A stretch of DNA of 48,782 nucleotides from Paracoccus sp. MKU1 (GTDB taxonomy: Bacteria; Pseudomonadota; Alphaproteobacteria; Rhodobacterales; Rhodobacteraceae): positions 1 through 48,782 of the forward strand of contig NZ_LLWQ01000011.1 in NCBI RefSeq assembly GCF_001447385.1, read 5' to 3'. Numbering within the stretch: position 1 is the stretch's first letter; every line of letters begins with the position of its first letter. The position numbers were made by a program, and so were the translations under genes. The notes under the pieces were generated by a model. It was not told where the DNA came from. It did no database searches and saw only the letters and a list, made by a program, of their open reading frames with translations. Below, one piece after another: positions 7,397 to 15,813 of the stretch.

Positions 7397-9469
7397 TCAG
7401 ACCCCAAGGTCCTTCCCCCGCCCCAGTTGCCACGCGATCGACCCGCCCTTCACAAGACCCGTCACCTCGCGCCCCAGCTGGGGATCGATGACGCGTCGCC
7501 ATGGGACCAGCGTGAATTCCTGGCTCTGTTCGACCAGGGCGAACTTGCCGCTTGCAAGGTGCAAGGTGCCCGTGAAGGTGCCGCTGACCCGTGCGCCGTC
7601 AGCCGCTGGGCGGAAGGCGAGACCCTTGCACTCGGACAAGGATGCCCCGACCCGGGCGAGTTCGCGGTCGCGCAGGGTCGCCAGCAGATTGCGGCGGTAG
7701 AGGACGCGCGCCCCCTGCCGCGTCGCATCGCTACTTGCGAGGTGATGGTCGCGGCGCTGGTCGAGGGCATCGCGCACCTCCCGCCCGAAGCCCGAAGACG
7801 CGATGTCCGACCGATCGCCGCGGAGGAGCCTCTGGTCGAGCCAGGTTGCGCCATCGGCCCCGATCTGTTTGTCGAGCCCCATGGCCGACAGAACCCGGAC
7901 TGTCGCTTGCAGGTTGCGACCCGCGTCATGGGCGGCTGCACGGCGCGCATAGTCTTCGGGGATCCGCCATCGATCCGCGTCGATCCGCTCGACAATCCCG
8001 GCGCGGCGCAATGCCTCGAGCCTGCGGACATGGGCGTCGACGAAGCCCTTGTGATCGCCGGCCGGCACCCGGCCCTCGAAGCGGGCCTTTTCCAGATGAC
8101 GGCTCGGCCGATAGATCCCGTCCTCGGCCATGGCGGCAATGGCGCGGTCCGAAGGCCGGGCCGCGGCATCGGCGGGCCCGACCTCGACGATGCTGCCGAC
8201 CTTCGCCTCCTCAAGGCGGTCGGCATCTAGCCCCGAGAGATGATGGATCCGGCCGTCGATGCCATCCACCACAAGGGTCAGGCTCTCGCCCATCTCGTCG
8301 GTCAGAAACTTGTCCACAATCCGCCCGGTGATCGAAACCTGGGGGGCAGCGTCATGGACCTCGAAGGTCATGGGATCGCGGGTCAGGCCATCGGCCTTCA
8401 GGGCGCGCTGGATGCCGCGAATGATGTCGCCACGCTCCCCCATGGCGCGCAGCGTCGGCTCCAGCCTCGGGCTCAACTCCCAGACGCCCGGAGCGTGTTC
8501 CGTGGCAAGGCCCATCTTCTGCAGGCGACCCAGGCGACGTAGACGGAGGGTCCGGTCAAACTGCCGCCGCGCCTCCTGTGGTTCGGGACGCAGGTCGAGC
8601 AGACCGTCCTCGGCCTCCGCGATCATTACGCGATCGATCCGGGTGAACCGGTCCTGGTCGACCTCGGCCGCGAGCTTGCGGGCCTGCTCACGTTCAGAAA
8701 CCGGGCCAAGTTCCAGCGTCGCAAGCGCGCTTGCCCGCTCCCGGATGCCATGGGCGAGGTAGTCGCCATTGATGACGAGGGTTTCGCCGCTCTCATCGCA
8801 ACCACGCACGATGACATGCACGTGGGGATGGCCCGTATTGTGGTGGTTCACGGCGACCCAGTCGAGCTTTGTGCCGAGGTCGGCTTCGACGCTGCGCATG
8901 AGGTCGCGGGTATGCCCTGTCAGGTCGGAAAGCTCGGCGGCATCCTCCGGCGCAATGATGAACCGGAACTGATGGCGATCGTCGCGTCCCCGCGCGAGGA
9001 AAGCCTCGCCATCGGCTTGATCCTCGGTCGCGGAATAGAGCTGTCCCGGCGCGCCATCGCGGGATGTGCCGTCGCGCTGGATGTAGCGCAGATGGGCGGC
9101 CCCCTTCCCGCTCCGGCCCGCCTGCCGGACATAGCGGGTCTTCACCACGACCCGGCGCATGCCCGGCGCGCTGTGCCGCCAGCCGCCGGAAAGGCCACGG
9201 GCACGGACGAAGGCCGCGCCCCGCCCGCGCCGGACGCCAGCCCCTTCCGCACGCCGTCCCGCCGCCTTTGCGCCCTTCCCGGCGGGACTGGCTGAGTCAC
9301 GCGAGAGGCCCGGTGCAGCGCGCGCCGCGCCGCGCACGGGTCGGTTGCTGTGCTGGCGGGCGAGCTTCCTCGCGCGGGTCAGAAAGCTCTTGGCCTTGCC
9401 TGCCTTCGGACTGTCCGAGCGGATGGCCCCCGGCCTCGGTTCGAACCGGTTCTCGTCATCGCCGCTCAT
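7397..9469 (-). CDS. VirD2-type relaxase (DUF3363 family)
   Basis: A 690-residue conjugative relaxase that nicks DNA at oriT and carries the strand to the recipient. The first 100 residues are basic and rich in Arg, Lys and Ala, as expected of a DNA-binding tail. The relaxase core holds the metal-binding histidines in HHNTGHPHVHVIVRG (near residues 215-225). The catalytic Tyr is probably one of the two in TRYVRQAG and LRYIQRDG, near residues 112-130. The C-terminal 400 residues correspond to DUF3363, with DxxGRIHHLSGLD and the closing WRRVIDPQLGREV pattern. It is transcribed with the lytic transglycosylase upstream and traG downstream. The candidate oriT lies in the 310 bases directly upstream. 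Confidence 0.88.
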   Translation of the reverse strand: MSGDDENRFEPRPGAIRSDSPKAGKAKSFLTRARKLARQHSNRPVRGAARAAPGLSRDSASPAGKGAKAAGRRAEGAGVRRGRGAAFVRARGLSGGWRHSAPGMRRVVVKTRYVRQAGRSGKGAAHLRYIQRDGTSRDGAPGQLYSATEDQADGEAFLARGRDDRHQFRFIIAPEDAAELSDLTGHTRDLMRSVEADLGTKLDWVAVNHHNTGHPHVHVIVRGCDESGETLVINGDYLAHGIRERASALATLELGPVSEREQARKLAAEVDQDRFTRIDRVMIAEAEDGLLDLRPEPQEARRQFDRTLRLRRLGRLQKMGLATEHAPGVWELSPRLEPTLRAMGERGDIIRGIQRALKADGLTRDPMTFEVHDAAPQVSITGRIVDKFLTDEMGESLTLVVDGIDGRIHHLSGLDADRLEEAKVGSIVEVGPADAAARPSDRAIAAMAEDGIYRPSRHLEKARFEGRVPAGDHKGFVDAHVRRLEALRRAGIVERIDADRWRIPEDYARRAAAHDAGRNLQATVRVLSAMGLDKQIGADGATWLDQRLLRGDRSDIASSGFGREVRDALDQRRDHHLASSDATRQGARVLYRRNLLATLRDRELARVGASLSECKGLAFRPAADGARVSGTFTGTLHLASGKFALVEQSQEFTLVPWRRVIDPQLGREVTGLVKGGSIAWQLGRGKDLGV

Positions 9470-9779
9470 GGAACCGTCCGGGGATCAAGGGGCGCTTGCG
9501 GGCGAAAAACGGGGCACAGTGCCGCAAATAGTAGCGCGAATTCAGTGACTTGCCGCACAGCGCGGCACCACGGCCCGGAAAACAGGGTGCCACATCCGCG
9601 CCCCGAAAACAGTGTGCAGACAAGGGCTTGCCCAGAAATCGGGCCCTCGGGGTGCCGGTTTCCTTTATCTTGCCCTCCGCCTTCCCTGCCCTTTTCCGCT
9701 TCTGCCGCCGGGATCGCAGCCAGGCGTGCCTTCCCCGAACCGGTCAAATCCTGGTGGCATGCCGATGCCGCGAATGTGC
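9470..9779. other. Intergenic region between transglycosylase and relaxase, candidate oriT
   Basis: This 310-base stretch has no gene. It is rich in short repeated and inverted segments (for example GCCGCACAGCGCGGC and AGGGCttgCCC…GGGCCCT). It separates two genes of an otherwise tightly packed operon and sits directly before the relaxase gene, a common place for oriT. A match to the IncP-type nic consensus is annotated separately. Confidence 0.4.
9666..9673 (+). promoter_or_regulatory. Candidate nic site, TATCTTG|C
   Basis: The plus strand reads TATCTTGC inside the relaxase-proximal intergenic region. It resembles the IncP/Ti-type nick consensus YATCCTG|Y with one change (T for C). Imperfect inverted repeats lie 10-45 bases upstream. 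An eight-base match is weak on its own; position next to a VirD2-type relaxase gene is the main support. Confidence 0.3.
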
Positions 9780-10460
9780 TCATGGTTCGCCCGACCCCGC
9801 GCCCAGAGTTACGAAGATACCGTCCGCCGGGCGCTCGAAGCCCGGCTCGCTCCCCGGCATGCCACGCGCCATTTGCTGGTCGGACCGCGCAACGAATAGC
9901 GCCGCATCGCGCCAGTCCGGCGGCATAGCTTGCACAACCCTCTGCGATTCTGATGCAGTCCCACTGCCGAGAAGAGGGGCGAGTGCCGCCACATAGGCGC
10001 GCGTCTCAGCTGGCAAGGCACTCCCCGTTTCGAGATAGGCGTCGTAGCGACCGGGACCGGCATTGTAGGCGGCGAGCATGGCTGCGACATTGCCGTAGCG
10101 GTCCCACATTTCGCGCAGATAGGCGGTCCCGGCGAGGATGTTGTCGCGCGGATCATGGGGGTCATCCCCGAGCCCGTGGCGCGCGCGCAAGGCGGCCCAG
10201 GTGCCAGGCATGACCTGCATCAGCCCCATGGCGCCGGCGTGGCTGACGGCGCGCGGATCATTGGCGCTTTCGGCGCGCATCACTTCGACGATCCAGGGTG
10301 CCGGGATCCCGAAACGCTGCGCAGCCTCGGCAATGAAAGCGCCATGAGGATGCGCCTCGATCTGCGCCGGAACGGGCTCCGCACGCGCGATGGCGGGGCC
10401 ATGGTTGAACGAAGACAGGGCGCAAACGAGCGCCGCGATGTGACCGTGCCGCATGGCCAT
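9780..10460 (-). CDS. Periplasmic lytic transglycosylase (SLT, VirB1-like)
   Basis: A cell-wall hydrolase of 226 residues that locally opens peptidoglycan for the conjugation channel. A signal peptide covers about residues 1-28. The SLT fold follows: catalytic Glu in VMRAESAND, then GAMGLMQVMPGTW, the loop DPRDNILAGTAYLREM and AAYNAGPGRYD, all canonical for this family. The C-terminal 60 residues are variable. The stop overlaps nothing downstream; its start touches the stop of the DUF736 gene (base 10460 is shared), indicating translational coupling. It belongs to the transfer operon. Confidence 0.9.
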   Translation of the reverse strand: MAMRHGHIAALVCALSSFNHGPAIARAEPVPAQIEAHPHGAFIAEAAQRFGIPAPWIVEVMRAESANDPRAVSHAGAMGLMQVMPGTWAALRARHGLGDDPHDPRDNILAGTAYLREMWDRYGNVAAMLAAYNAGPGRYDAYLETGSALPAETRAYVAALAPLLGSGTASESQRVVQAMPPDWRDAALFVARSDQQMARGMPGSEPGFERPADGIFVTLGAGSGEP

Positions 10461-10795
10461 CAGTCCCGGTCTTCGCGGGGTTTCGGACGATTCCAGTGCA
10501 ACGACCAGGCGGCACCGGCGTCATCGTCGCGAAAGAGATTGGCGCGGATCGGCTGCGGCAGGGCCGGATCGTCGAGCAGGACAGATAGGTATTCACCGGC
10601 CTTCTCGCCGCTGCGCTTCCAGGCGGCCCCGACCTCCGGACCCTCTGCATCACCGGCATGCACGCGATAGGCCGGTGCGTTCTCGGCCTCGCTGTTTTCC
10701 ACCGGGACGAGGGCAAGCGAGAGGTCGAGTGTGAGCGTCCGGAGCTGTCCGGTGAAGCCCGTTTCTTCGCGGGTGAACTGTCCGATCTGTGACAT
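10460..10795 (-). CDS. DUF736 protein of the transfer operon
   Basis: A 111-residue protein with the DUF736 pattern: MSQIGQFTREETGFTGQLRTL at the start, GAAWKR in the centre and LFRDDDAGAAWSLHWNRP at the end. DUF736 proteins are a hallmark of alphaproteobacterial integrative elements and their function is not known. The related protein at 21423-21749 shares the same three conserved blocks, so the element carries two paralogues. It is separated by 34 bases from traF upstream and is coupled to the transglycosylase gene downstream. Confidence 0.88.
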   Translation of the reverse strand: MSQIGQFTREETGFTGQLRTLTLDLSLALVPVENSEAENAPAYRVHAGDAEGPEVGAAWKRSGEKAGEYLSVLLDDPALPQPIRANLFRDDDAGAAWSLHWNRPKPREDRD

Positions 10796-10829
10796 GTCAG
10801 GTCTCCTCTGTTTTGGGTTGGGTGGGCTG

Positions 10830-11375
10830 TCAGGGGTGGATGAAGCGCCCGTCTCGGGGCTCGGCTGGCTCGGAAGTCACCCAGATCGGGCGCGCCATAC
10901 CGATGACGGCGTCAGCCGGGAGAGGCCCGAAATAGCGGCCATCGAGGCTATCCCGGACCTCGCGATTCATGAGGAAGACTTCGCCGTCCCGAAGCAGGCT
11001 GCAGCCCTGCCAGACGGGCAGATCGCGACCGAGCCGATCCCGCGGCAGCGCCTGGCCGAGGACGACGTCATCGACGGTAATGGTCGCGCCGCTGCGGCAA
11101 ATGCGCTGTCCCGGCAGGCCCGCGACATGCTTCAACAGCGGGACATCCGCGCCGATGTAGCCCCGCGTGACCATGAACGCGGCAAGAGGCGCAGGCGGCA
11201 TGACCGCGACGAGGTCGCCGATTTCAAGCCCGGTCGAGCGTTCGACCCAGTAGAGTCCGAGCGGCACGCTGGCAGACGCGTTCCAGATCAGCCAAGCGGG
11301 CAGAACTGCGACGGACGGAGCTGCAAGACCTGCGAGACCCATCGCGGCCAAGAGGAGGATCACGTGGCGCTTCAT
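10830..11375 (-). CDS. traF: S26 signal peptidase, TraF type
   Basis: A membrane-bound serine peptidase of 181 residues. TraF proteins of IncP-like systems cut and cyclise the conjugative pilin (TrbC). A single hydrophobic segment at residues 4-27 is followed by the catalytic serine region ASVPLGLYWV and the lysine region LLKHVAGLPGQRI; both are needed for the Ser-Lys dyad. The closing box SLDGRYFGPLP is also typical. ATG 11375 is preferred because it overlaps the DUF2840 stop by ATGA and starts exactly at the membrane anchor. The pilin substrate gene, trbC, is not in the window. Confidence 0.88.
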   Translation of the reverse strand: MKRHVILLLAAMGLAGLAAPSVAVLPAWLIWNASASVPLGLYWVERSTGLEIGDLVAVMPPAPLAAFMVTRGYIGADVPLLKHVAGLPGQRICRSGATITVDDVVLGQALPRDRLGRDLPVWQGCSLLRDGEVFLMNREVRDSLDGRYFGPLPADAVIGMARPIWVTSEPAEPRDGRFIHP

Positions 11376-11890
11376 GACCAGATCCTGCGCCGCGCAAGCC
11401 AGGCCGCATGCCGCGCGGAGGAATAGACCAACGGGGACTGTCCGGCCGCCAGGCGATTGTGGACATGACGCCAATGATCCGGCGCGACGGCGGTCGGATC
11501 GATCCCGAGGGCTTCGATGGCGTCGATGATTTCCAGGGTGCGCTTGACCCTCGGCCAGCCATCCAGCTGCAGCAGGATTTCGGCACCGGGATGCACGAAA
11601 CCGAGGGTCTGGAAGGGCTCGGTGCGGAAGACCGCGCGCAGGATGACGAGCCGTGCCGCGACGGTTCCATGCTCATTTCCGGCCCAATGAACGCAGGCGA
11701 AGATCGCACCGGAGGCAAAGCCGACCCTCCGTCTTTGCCGGTCGATCACCTGTGCCCGGCACGGGTGGCCGAAGCGAATCCATTGCTCGACGCGGCGTCG
11801 CTGGAACGTCAGATCAACCCAGGTGATCGACGCAATGGGTCGGTCGTGCGTCGTCTGTGCGTCGAGTTGCGGCGGAAGCTTGCCAGTCAT
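11372..11890 (-). CDS. DUF2840 protein
   Basis: A 172-residue protein conserved in the repA-traF segment of alphaproteobacterial integrative elements. Recognisable segments are LTFQRRRVEQWIRFG near the start, FACVHWAGNEHGT in the centre, and VLLxLDGWPRVKRTLEIIDA towards the end. No catalytic motif or membrane segment is visible. It overlaps the gene on each side by four bases, so it is translated as part of one operon. Function unknown. Confidence 0.82.
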   Translation of the reverse strand: MTGKLPPQLDAQTTHDRPIASITWVDLTFQRRRVEQWIRFGHPCRAQVIDRQRRRVGFASGAIFACVHWAGNEHGTVAARLVILRAVFRTEPFQTLGFVHPGAEILLQLDGWPRVKRTLEIIDAIEALGIDPTAVAPDHWRHVHNRLAAGQSPLVYSSARHAAWLARRRIWS

Positions 11891-12069
11891 GTCGGGGCCC
11901 CCTTTTCCGCGGAAAGAGGTTGGCCGATCAGATCGCGCAGCTTGGCGGCGTCGGTCTGGCCTTGCAGGCAGGCCGCAGCCTGGACGCGCCGGCGCAGCTC
12001 GAACGTTCCATCAATGGCACAGGTGGTCATGCCGGTCCTGCTTTTCAGCCTGAGGAGCGCACGGGTCAT
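11887..12069 (-). CDS. Small conserved protein of the rep-tra operon
   Basis: A 60-residue basic protein (MTRALLRLKSRTG… ending …LRDLIGQPLSAEKGAPT) that I do not recognise. Both ends overlap neighbours by ATGA (repA stop upstream, DUF2840 start downstream), which supports it as a real gene. Two cysteines (residues 17 and 34) and short helices can be seen but no motif. In related elements a ParA ATPase gene, as I recall, lies near this position between repA and DUF2840; there is none here. Confidence 0.65.
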   Translation of the reverse strand: MTRALLRLKSRTGMTTCAIDGTFELRRRVQAAACLQGQTDAAKLRDLIGQPLSAEKGAPT

Positions 12070-13199
12070 TGCCGTTCCCCCGGCTTGCCGAGGGGCAGTT
12101 CTGGTTCTCGTGGAACGGGCTCGTCGGGCCCCCTTCCCCGGCGCCGATACCCGGCCTTCAGCGCGGCACCGGTCCTTGCGATCAGGGTTTCGACAGCGGT
12201 CCTGCGCTCTTCAAGGTTAGAATCTTTGTTAGACTCTAAGTTAAGGGCGCGATTTTCTGTTGTGGTGCATGTGGTTAAGCCCGGTTTCGGTTCCCGATAG
12301 CACGAGCCCCCGGTTCCTGATGGCACGATACCCCGGGTTCCTGATGGCACGAGGCCATTCACAGCTTGTCCACAGGGCGCGGCAGGCTCGAAGGCGAGCA
12401 GCATGCGGCCGCCGGTTTCGATCTCGGCGAAGAGGACATAGCCGGGCAGCGGCTGTCGGCGGATGATGTCGCGCAGCTCGAAAGCGAAGCGCTTGAAGGG
12501 TGATAGGCTTCCCGATTTCTGGTGCAGGTGACGGAAATCGAAACGCCAGCCGCCCGCCTGCCGCCCACCATGCTTGCGCACAAGCCGATAAAGCCAGCGG
12601 TCGAGGCCGCCGGTCAGGTCGAAATAGGCCCGGTCGATGGTGAGGATCAGGGCGTCGTCGAGGACGGCGCGGTAGAACCAGTCCGGGACGATCAGCTCGA
12701 TGCCGTCAGGTCGCCCCCTCGCGTCGCTGCGTTCATGCCATTCGTTGATCCAGGAGAAGCGATGACGCCGCCCCTCGGCGGGCTGGCGGATCGTCGTCGC
12801 CACCGTGGTCGATTGCAGCCGGTCCAGCGCAGCCTTCAAGCGCTGATAGTCCCGGAGCGACGTCCCGCGCCCCGTGAAATTGAGGATCTCGTAGGGTGTG
12901 GCCGCCATCAGACGCGATGTGCGCAGGCCTGCATCGCGCGCTTCGACGATCTGGCTCGCCGCCCAGATCAGGATGTCGGCATCCCAGATCGTGGCCATGC
13001 CGTGGTCGGGCACGGCCTCGACCCGGATCGCGACATTGCCCGCGACGAAATCGATGGGGCGGATACGCGGCGACTTGGAGAGGGAGAAGAACGGATAGGC
13101 CATGAGATCCTGTGCGTCACGTGGGGCAAACTCCCCCGGCAACGCCCGAAAGAGGTCGAGTTGGCCGCGCTCGGAGGCGCTGCGGGGCGTCGGGGGCAT
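12066..13199 (-). CDS. repA: Replication initiator protein A (RPA family)
   Basis: A 377-residue initiator. Residues 1-260 match the RPA family pattern: FFSLSKSPRIRPIDF, MATIWDADILIWAASQI, a winged-helix-like segment ATPYEILNFTGRGTSLRDYQRLKAALDRL, then YFDLTGGLDRWLYRLVRKHGG. This part should bind origin DNA. The last 110 residues are low complexity and encode three copies of a 17-base repeat (12289-12352) that may be the origin. Presence on an integrative element suggests limited replication of the excised circle. It is the first long gene of the minus-strand operon and follows the AlpA-like gene by 18 bases. Confidence 0.88.
   Translation of the reverse strand: MPPTPRSASERGQLDLFRALPGEFAPRDAQDLMAYPFFSLSKSPRIRPIDFVAGNVAIRVEAVPDHGMATIWDADILIWAASQIVEARDAGLRTSRLMAATPYEILNFTGRGTSLRDYQRLKAALDRLQSTTVATTIRQPAEGRRHRFSWINEWHERSDARGRPDGIELIVPDWFYRAVLDDALILTIDRAYFDLTGGLDRWLYRLVRKHGGRQAGGWRFDFRHLHQKSGSLSPFKRFAFELRDIIRRQPLPGYVLFAEIETGGRMLLAFEPAAPCGQAVNGLVPSGTRGIVPSGTGGSCYREPKPGLTTCTTTENRALNLESNKDSNLEERRTAVETLIARTGAALKAGYRRRGRGPDEPVPREPELPLGKPGERQ
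12289..12352 (-). repeat. Three iteron-like direct repeats inside repA
   Basis: The 17-base unit TCGTGCCATCAGGAACC (minus strand) occurs at 12336-12352, 12312-12328 and, with two changes, 12289-12305. Start-to-start spacing is 24 and 23 bases, about two helical turns. The 23-base step changes the reading frame, so the repeats are conserved as DNA rather than as protein. Direct repeats of this size within or beside an initiator gene are typical of iteron origins bound by the initiator itself. Confidence 0.6.
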
Positions 13200-13217
13200 G
13201 AGGAACCGGTAGGACCG

Positions 13218-13499
13218 TCAGCGCGTCGCGCGCGCTGGCACAGCATGCGGCGACGCCGTCATGCGTTTGGCCGGCAGGACCTGGCCGCGCGGATCGGAAG
13301 TCGAGGTGACCGAACCGCGGGCGACCCAAGCCGTCAGGTCATCGACCGAATAGACGACGCGCCCGCCGAGCTTGTGATAGGCGGGGCCAGTTCCGTAGGT
13401 GCGGTGCTTTTCCAGCGTTCGCGCCGACAGGCTGAGGAACGTGGCCGCCTCCTTGGTGCGCAGGTAGCGTGGCGGCAGAACGGCGAGATCGGGTCGCAT
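13218..13499 (-). CDS. AlpA/excisionase-like helix-turn-helix protein
   Basis: A 93-residue DNA-binding protein. The MerR/excisionase-type helix-turn-helix is plain: PPRYLRTKEAATFLSLSARTLEKHR (residues 9-33), then GPAYHKLGGRVVYSVDDLTAWV forming the wing. ATG 13499 gives the compact family length. The position just upstream of repA is standard for this class of elements, where the protein probably controls the rep-tra operon or excision. The region upstream has been invaded by cargo, so its native promoter context to the DUF2285 gene is altered. Confidence 0.85.
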   Translation of the reverse strand: MRPDLAVLPPRYLRTKEAATFLSLSARTLEKHRTYGTGPAYHKLGGRVVYSVDDLTAWVARGSVTSTSDPRGQVLPAKRMTASPHAVPARATR

Positions 13500-14142
13500 G
13501 GATGGGGCCTCCGTGGGTCTGTGGAAGGCCGTCGGCAAAGCACGGCCTGTCCCGCGCAGGCTGGCGAAGAAGGACCGGAAAGGGGGATGAGGAAGGTTGG
13601 GGGTGGAACTATCCTACCCCCCTGGGCGGTTAGCTTCGGGGGCTGGGGTTCAACATCAGGCGAGAGGTTCCGACTACCCGGGCTGCTTGGTTGCGATAAA
13701 CAGCTTTTCGGACCCTCGGGACCGTCGCTGCAGGGCCCAATCTCCGCTGCATTCGCGAAGGCACTCGGGAGGAAGGGCGGGAAGCCGCCGTTCGCTGCAG
13801 TCCGAGTCAGTGACTGCAAAGGAAGCAATCGACACGCTGCCACCGTTGCCTCCACTCAAAGATCAAGATAGAAGTGACCCAGCATTAGCGGCCTGCAATC
13901 AACCAAGTGTTGTGTTACCTGCGACACCTGCGAGAAGGTTACTTTCAACTCGCCCCGCCACATGCTGTTACGGAATTGCGAAATCCCGCGACGTTGGGAA
14001 TGCGAGATTGTAGGCCGTTGATGCACCCATGTCGTTAAAGCCCTTTTCCAACCTAAGGCAAATCGCCTTTGCTCTTCGCCGGAGTTATAGGAGGAGATTT
14101 GTTTACATCGCATACGGGCTTGGCCCGGCTGCGCGATACAAA
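13500..14142. other. 640-base interval upstream of the AlpA-like gene; no gene recognised
   Basis: The interval between the AlpA-like gene and the IS1380-family element has no convincing coding frame on either strand. The part near 13500 should hold the promoter for the minus-strand operon. Base composition becomes less GC-rich after about 13860, suggesting the junction between the element backbone and later inserted DNA. Confidence 0.4.
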
Positions 14143-15813
14143 CCCACATTTCCCAAGTAAGGCGCTGATTTCGCTGTCCTGACCATTATATTTCCTATAT
14201 AAAACATGGTGTTGAAGGCTGCGAGGGGCGCGTTTCATGGATCACCCAGAGGGTGCGGGCTTGCAACGGGCAGATCGGGTGGATTTCGACCCTCGCGTGC
14301 GGCTGGAATTTCGCGGCACGCAGCTCAGTTCCGACGGCGGCCTTCTGGTGATGCGCGAGCTTGATGACGCGCTCGGGTTGTCCGATTTGGCGTCAGCGGC
14401 GCTGCGCGATACTCGCTCTGGCAAGAACACGGTCCATCGGCTCGACGGCCTGTTCCGGCAATCAGTCTTTGGGCGGCTGGCCGGATACGAGGATGTCAAC
14501 GACGCCAACCGTCTCGCCTGCGATCCGGTCATGCGCCAAGTTGTCGGCGGCAGAGCGGTCGATGCACAAGCGGCCTCGGCATCGCAGATGGGACGGTTCG
14601 AGACCGAGACGCTGGCTCTGGCCGGGAACCGTGCCGCGCTGGCCGACCTGAACGGGCAATGGATCGACCGGTTCCATGACCGTAACGGGCTGAAGTACAT
14701 CGTTCTGGACATGGACAGCTCGGTCAGCCCGACCCATGGCGACCAGGAAGGGTCCGCCTGGAATGGCCATTTCGACTGTAGCTGCTATCACCCCAACTTT
14801 CTGTTCAACCAGTTCGGGATGCTGGAACGCTGCGCCCTGCGCCATGGCAACGTCCACAGCGCCGATGGCTGGCGTGATGTTCTCGACCCCGTCATTGCGC
14901 GCTACGCGGAGCGCGACCTTGGTGGCAGGTTCTTCCGGGCCGATGCTGCCTACGCGATCCCGGCGATCTATGAGCGATTGGAAGAAGCGCGGTTCTTCTA
15001 CGCCATCCGGCTGCCCGCAAACGCGGTCCTCAAGGACAAGATCGCGCATCGGCTAACGCGCCCTGTCGGGCGGCCGTCACTGACCAAGGTCAAGCGGTTC
15101 TTCGAGGAATTCGAGTATCAGGCGGCGTCCTGGGACAAGGAACGCCGGGTGATCGCCAAGATCGAATGGCATCCGGGCGAACTGTTCCCGCGTGTCGGCT
15201 TCATCGTCACCAACCTGCCGATGGAGCCGGACTGGGTGGTGCGGTTCTACAACCAGCGCGGCACCGCCGAGCAGCACATCAAAGAGGGCAAATACGCCTT
15301 TCGCTGGACGCGGCTGTCGTGCCGGAAGTTCCGCGACAATGAGGTGCGGCTGCAACTGCACGCCCTGGCGTACAACCTGGCCACCTTCTTGCGCTGCATC
15401 GAGCTGCCCGAAGCCATGGCCGACTGGTCGTTGACCAGCCTGCAACTGAAGCTGATCAAGATCGGGGCACGTGTGGTCCGTCACGCCCGCACCATCACCT
15501 TCCAGCTGGCCGAGGTCGCTGTCACCGGCACGATGGTACGCGCCATCCTCGCCGCTATCCGCCGATTGCGAGCGCCACCGCTATGCGCATGATCGCGATC
15601 CACGCTCAAACTGAACGAAAGCGGCTGGACAGATCTGTCCGCTGCGCTGAAAAACGCCGCCCCTGGGCAAGGAAACAGCGGCTTCGCGGTCTGATCCGTC
15701 CAGATCCAGCAGTCTGCGCGACCGCAGGTGCCGCTTGCGGCAGAAAATCCTTGTCTAGCGATCGGATACAGGCGATCTTCACCTCAAACGACACGCCACC
15801 TGGGGAATGCAGG
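14143..15813 (+). mobile_element. Complete IS1380-family insertion sequence
   Basis: About 1.67 kb long. The left end (14143) reads CCCACATTTCCCAAGT and the right end (15813), read inward, CCTGCATTCCCCAGGT; 12 of 16 positions match. One intact transposase gene fills most of it, with a 220-base non-coding tail after the stop. No convincing target duplication was found at the flanks. The catalase gene starts 97 bases beyond the right end. Confidence 0.8.
14237..15592 (+). CDS. IS1380-family transposase, full length
   Basis: A 451-residue DDE transposase. The catalytic acids are visible: LDMDSSVSPTHG (first Asp, near residue 157), FFRADAAYA (second Asp, near 236) and YNQRGTAEQHIKEGK (Glu, near 347), the last being the YREK-like signature of the family. 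The N-terminus carries the conserved SSDGGLLVMRELDDALGL block. No frameshift or internal stop is present, so the element may still be active. The C-terminal 36 residues match the fragment at the window start. Confidence 0.92.
   Translation: MDHPEGAGLQRADRVDFDPRVRLEFRGTQLSSDGGLLVMRELDDALGLSDLASAALRDTRSGKNTVHRLDGLFRQSVFGRLAGYEDVNDANRLACDPVMRQVVGGRAVDAQAASASQMGRFETETLALAGNRAALADLNGQWIDRFHDRNGLKYIVLDMDSSVSPTHGDQEGSAWNGHFDCSCYHPNFLFNQFGMLERCALRHGNVHSADGWRDVLDPVIARYAERDLGGRFFRADAAYAIPAIYERLEEARFFYAIRLPANAVLKDKIAHRLTRPVGRPSLTKVKRFFEEFEYQAASWDKERRVIAKIEWHPGELFPRVGFIVTNLPMEPDWVVRFYNQRGTAEQHIKEGKYAFRWTRLSCRKFRDNEVRLQLHALAYNLATFLRCIELPEAMADWSLTSLQLKLIKIGARVVRHARTITFQLAEVAVTGTMVRAILAAIRRLRAPPLCA

Noticed and set aside
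12522..13871. 449-codon plus-strand frame opposite repA and the AlpA-like gene
   Set aside because: Antisense shadow of two recognisable genes; its unique end (13500-13871) shows no motif.
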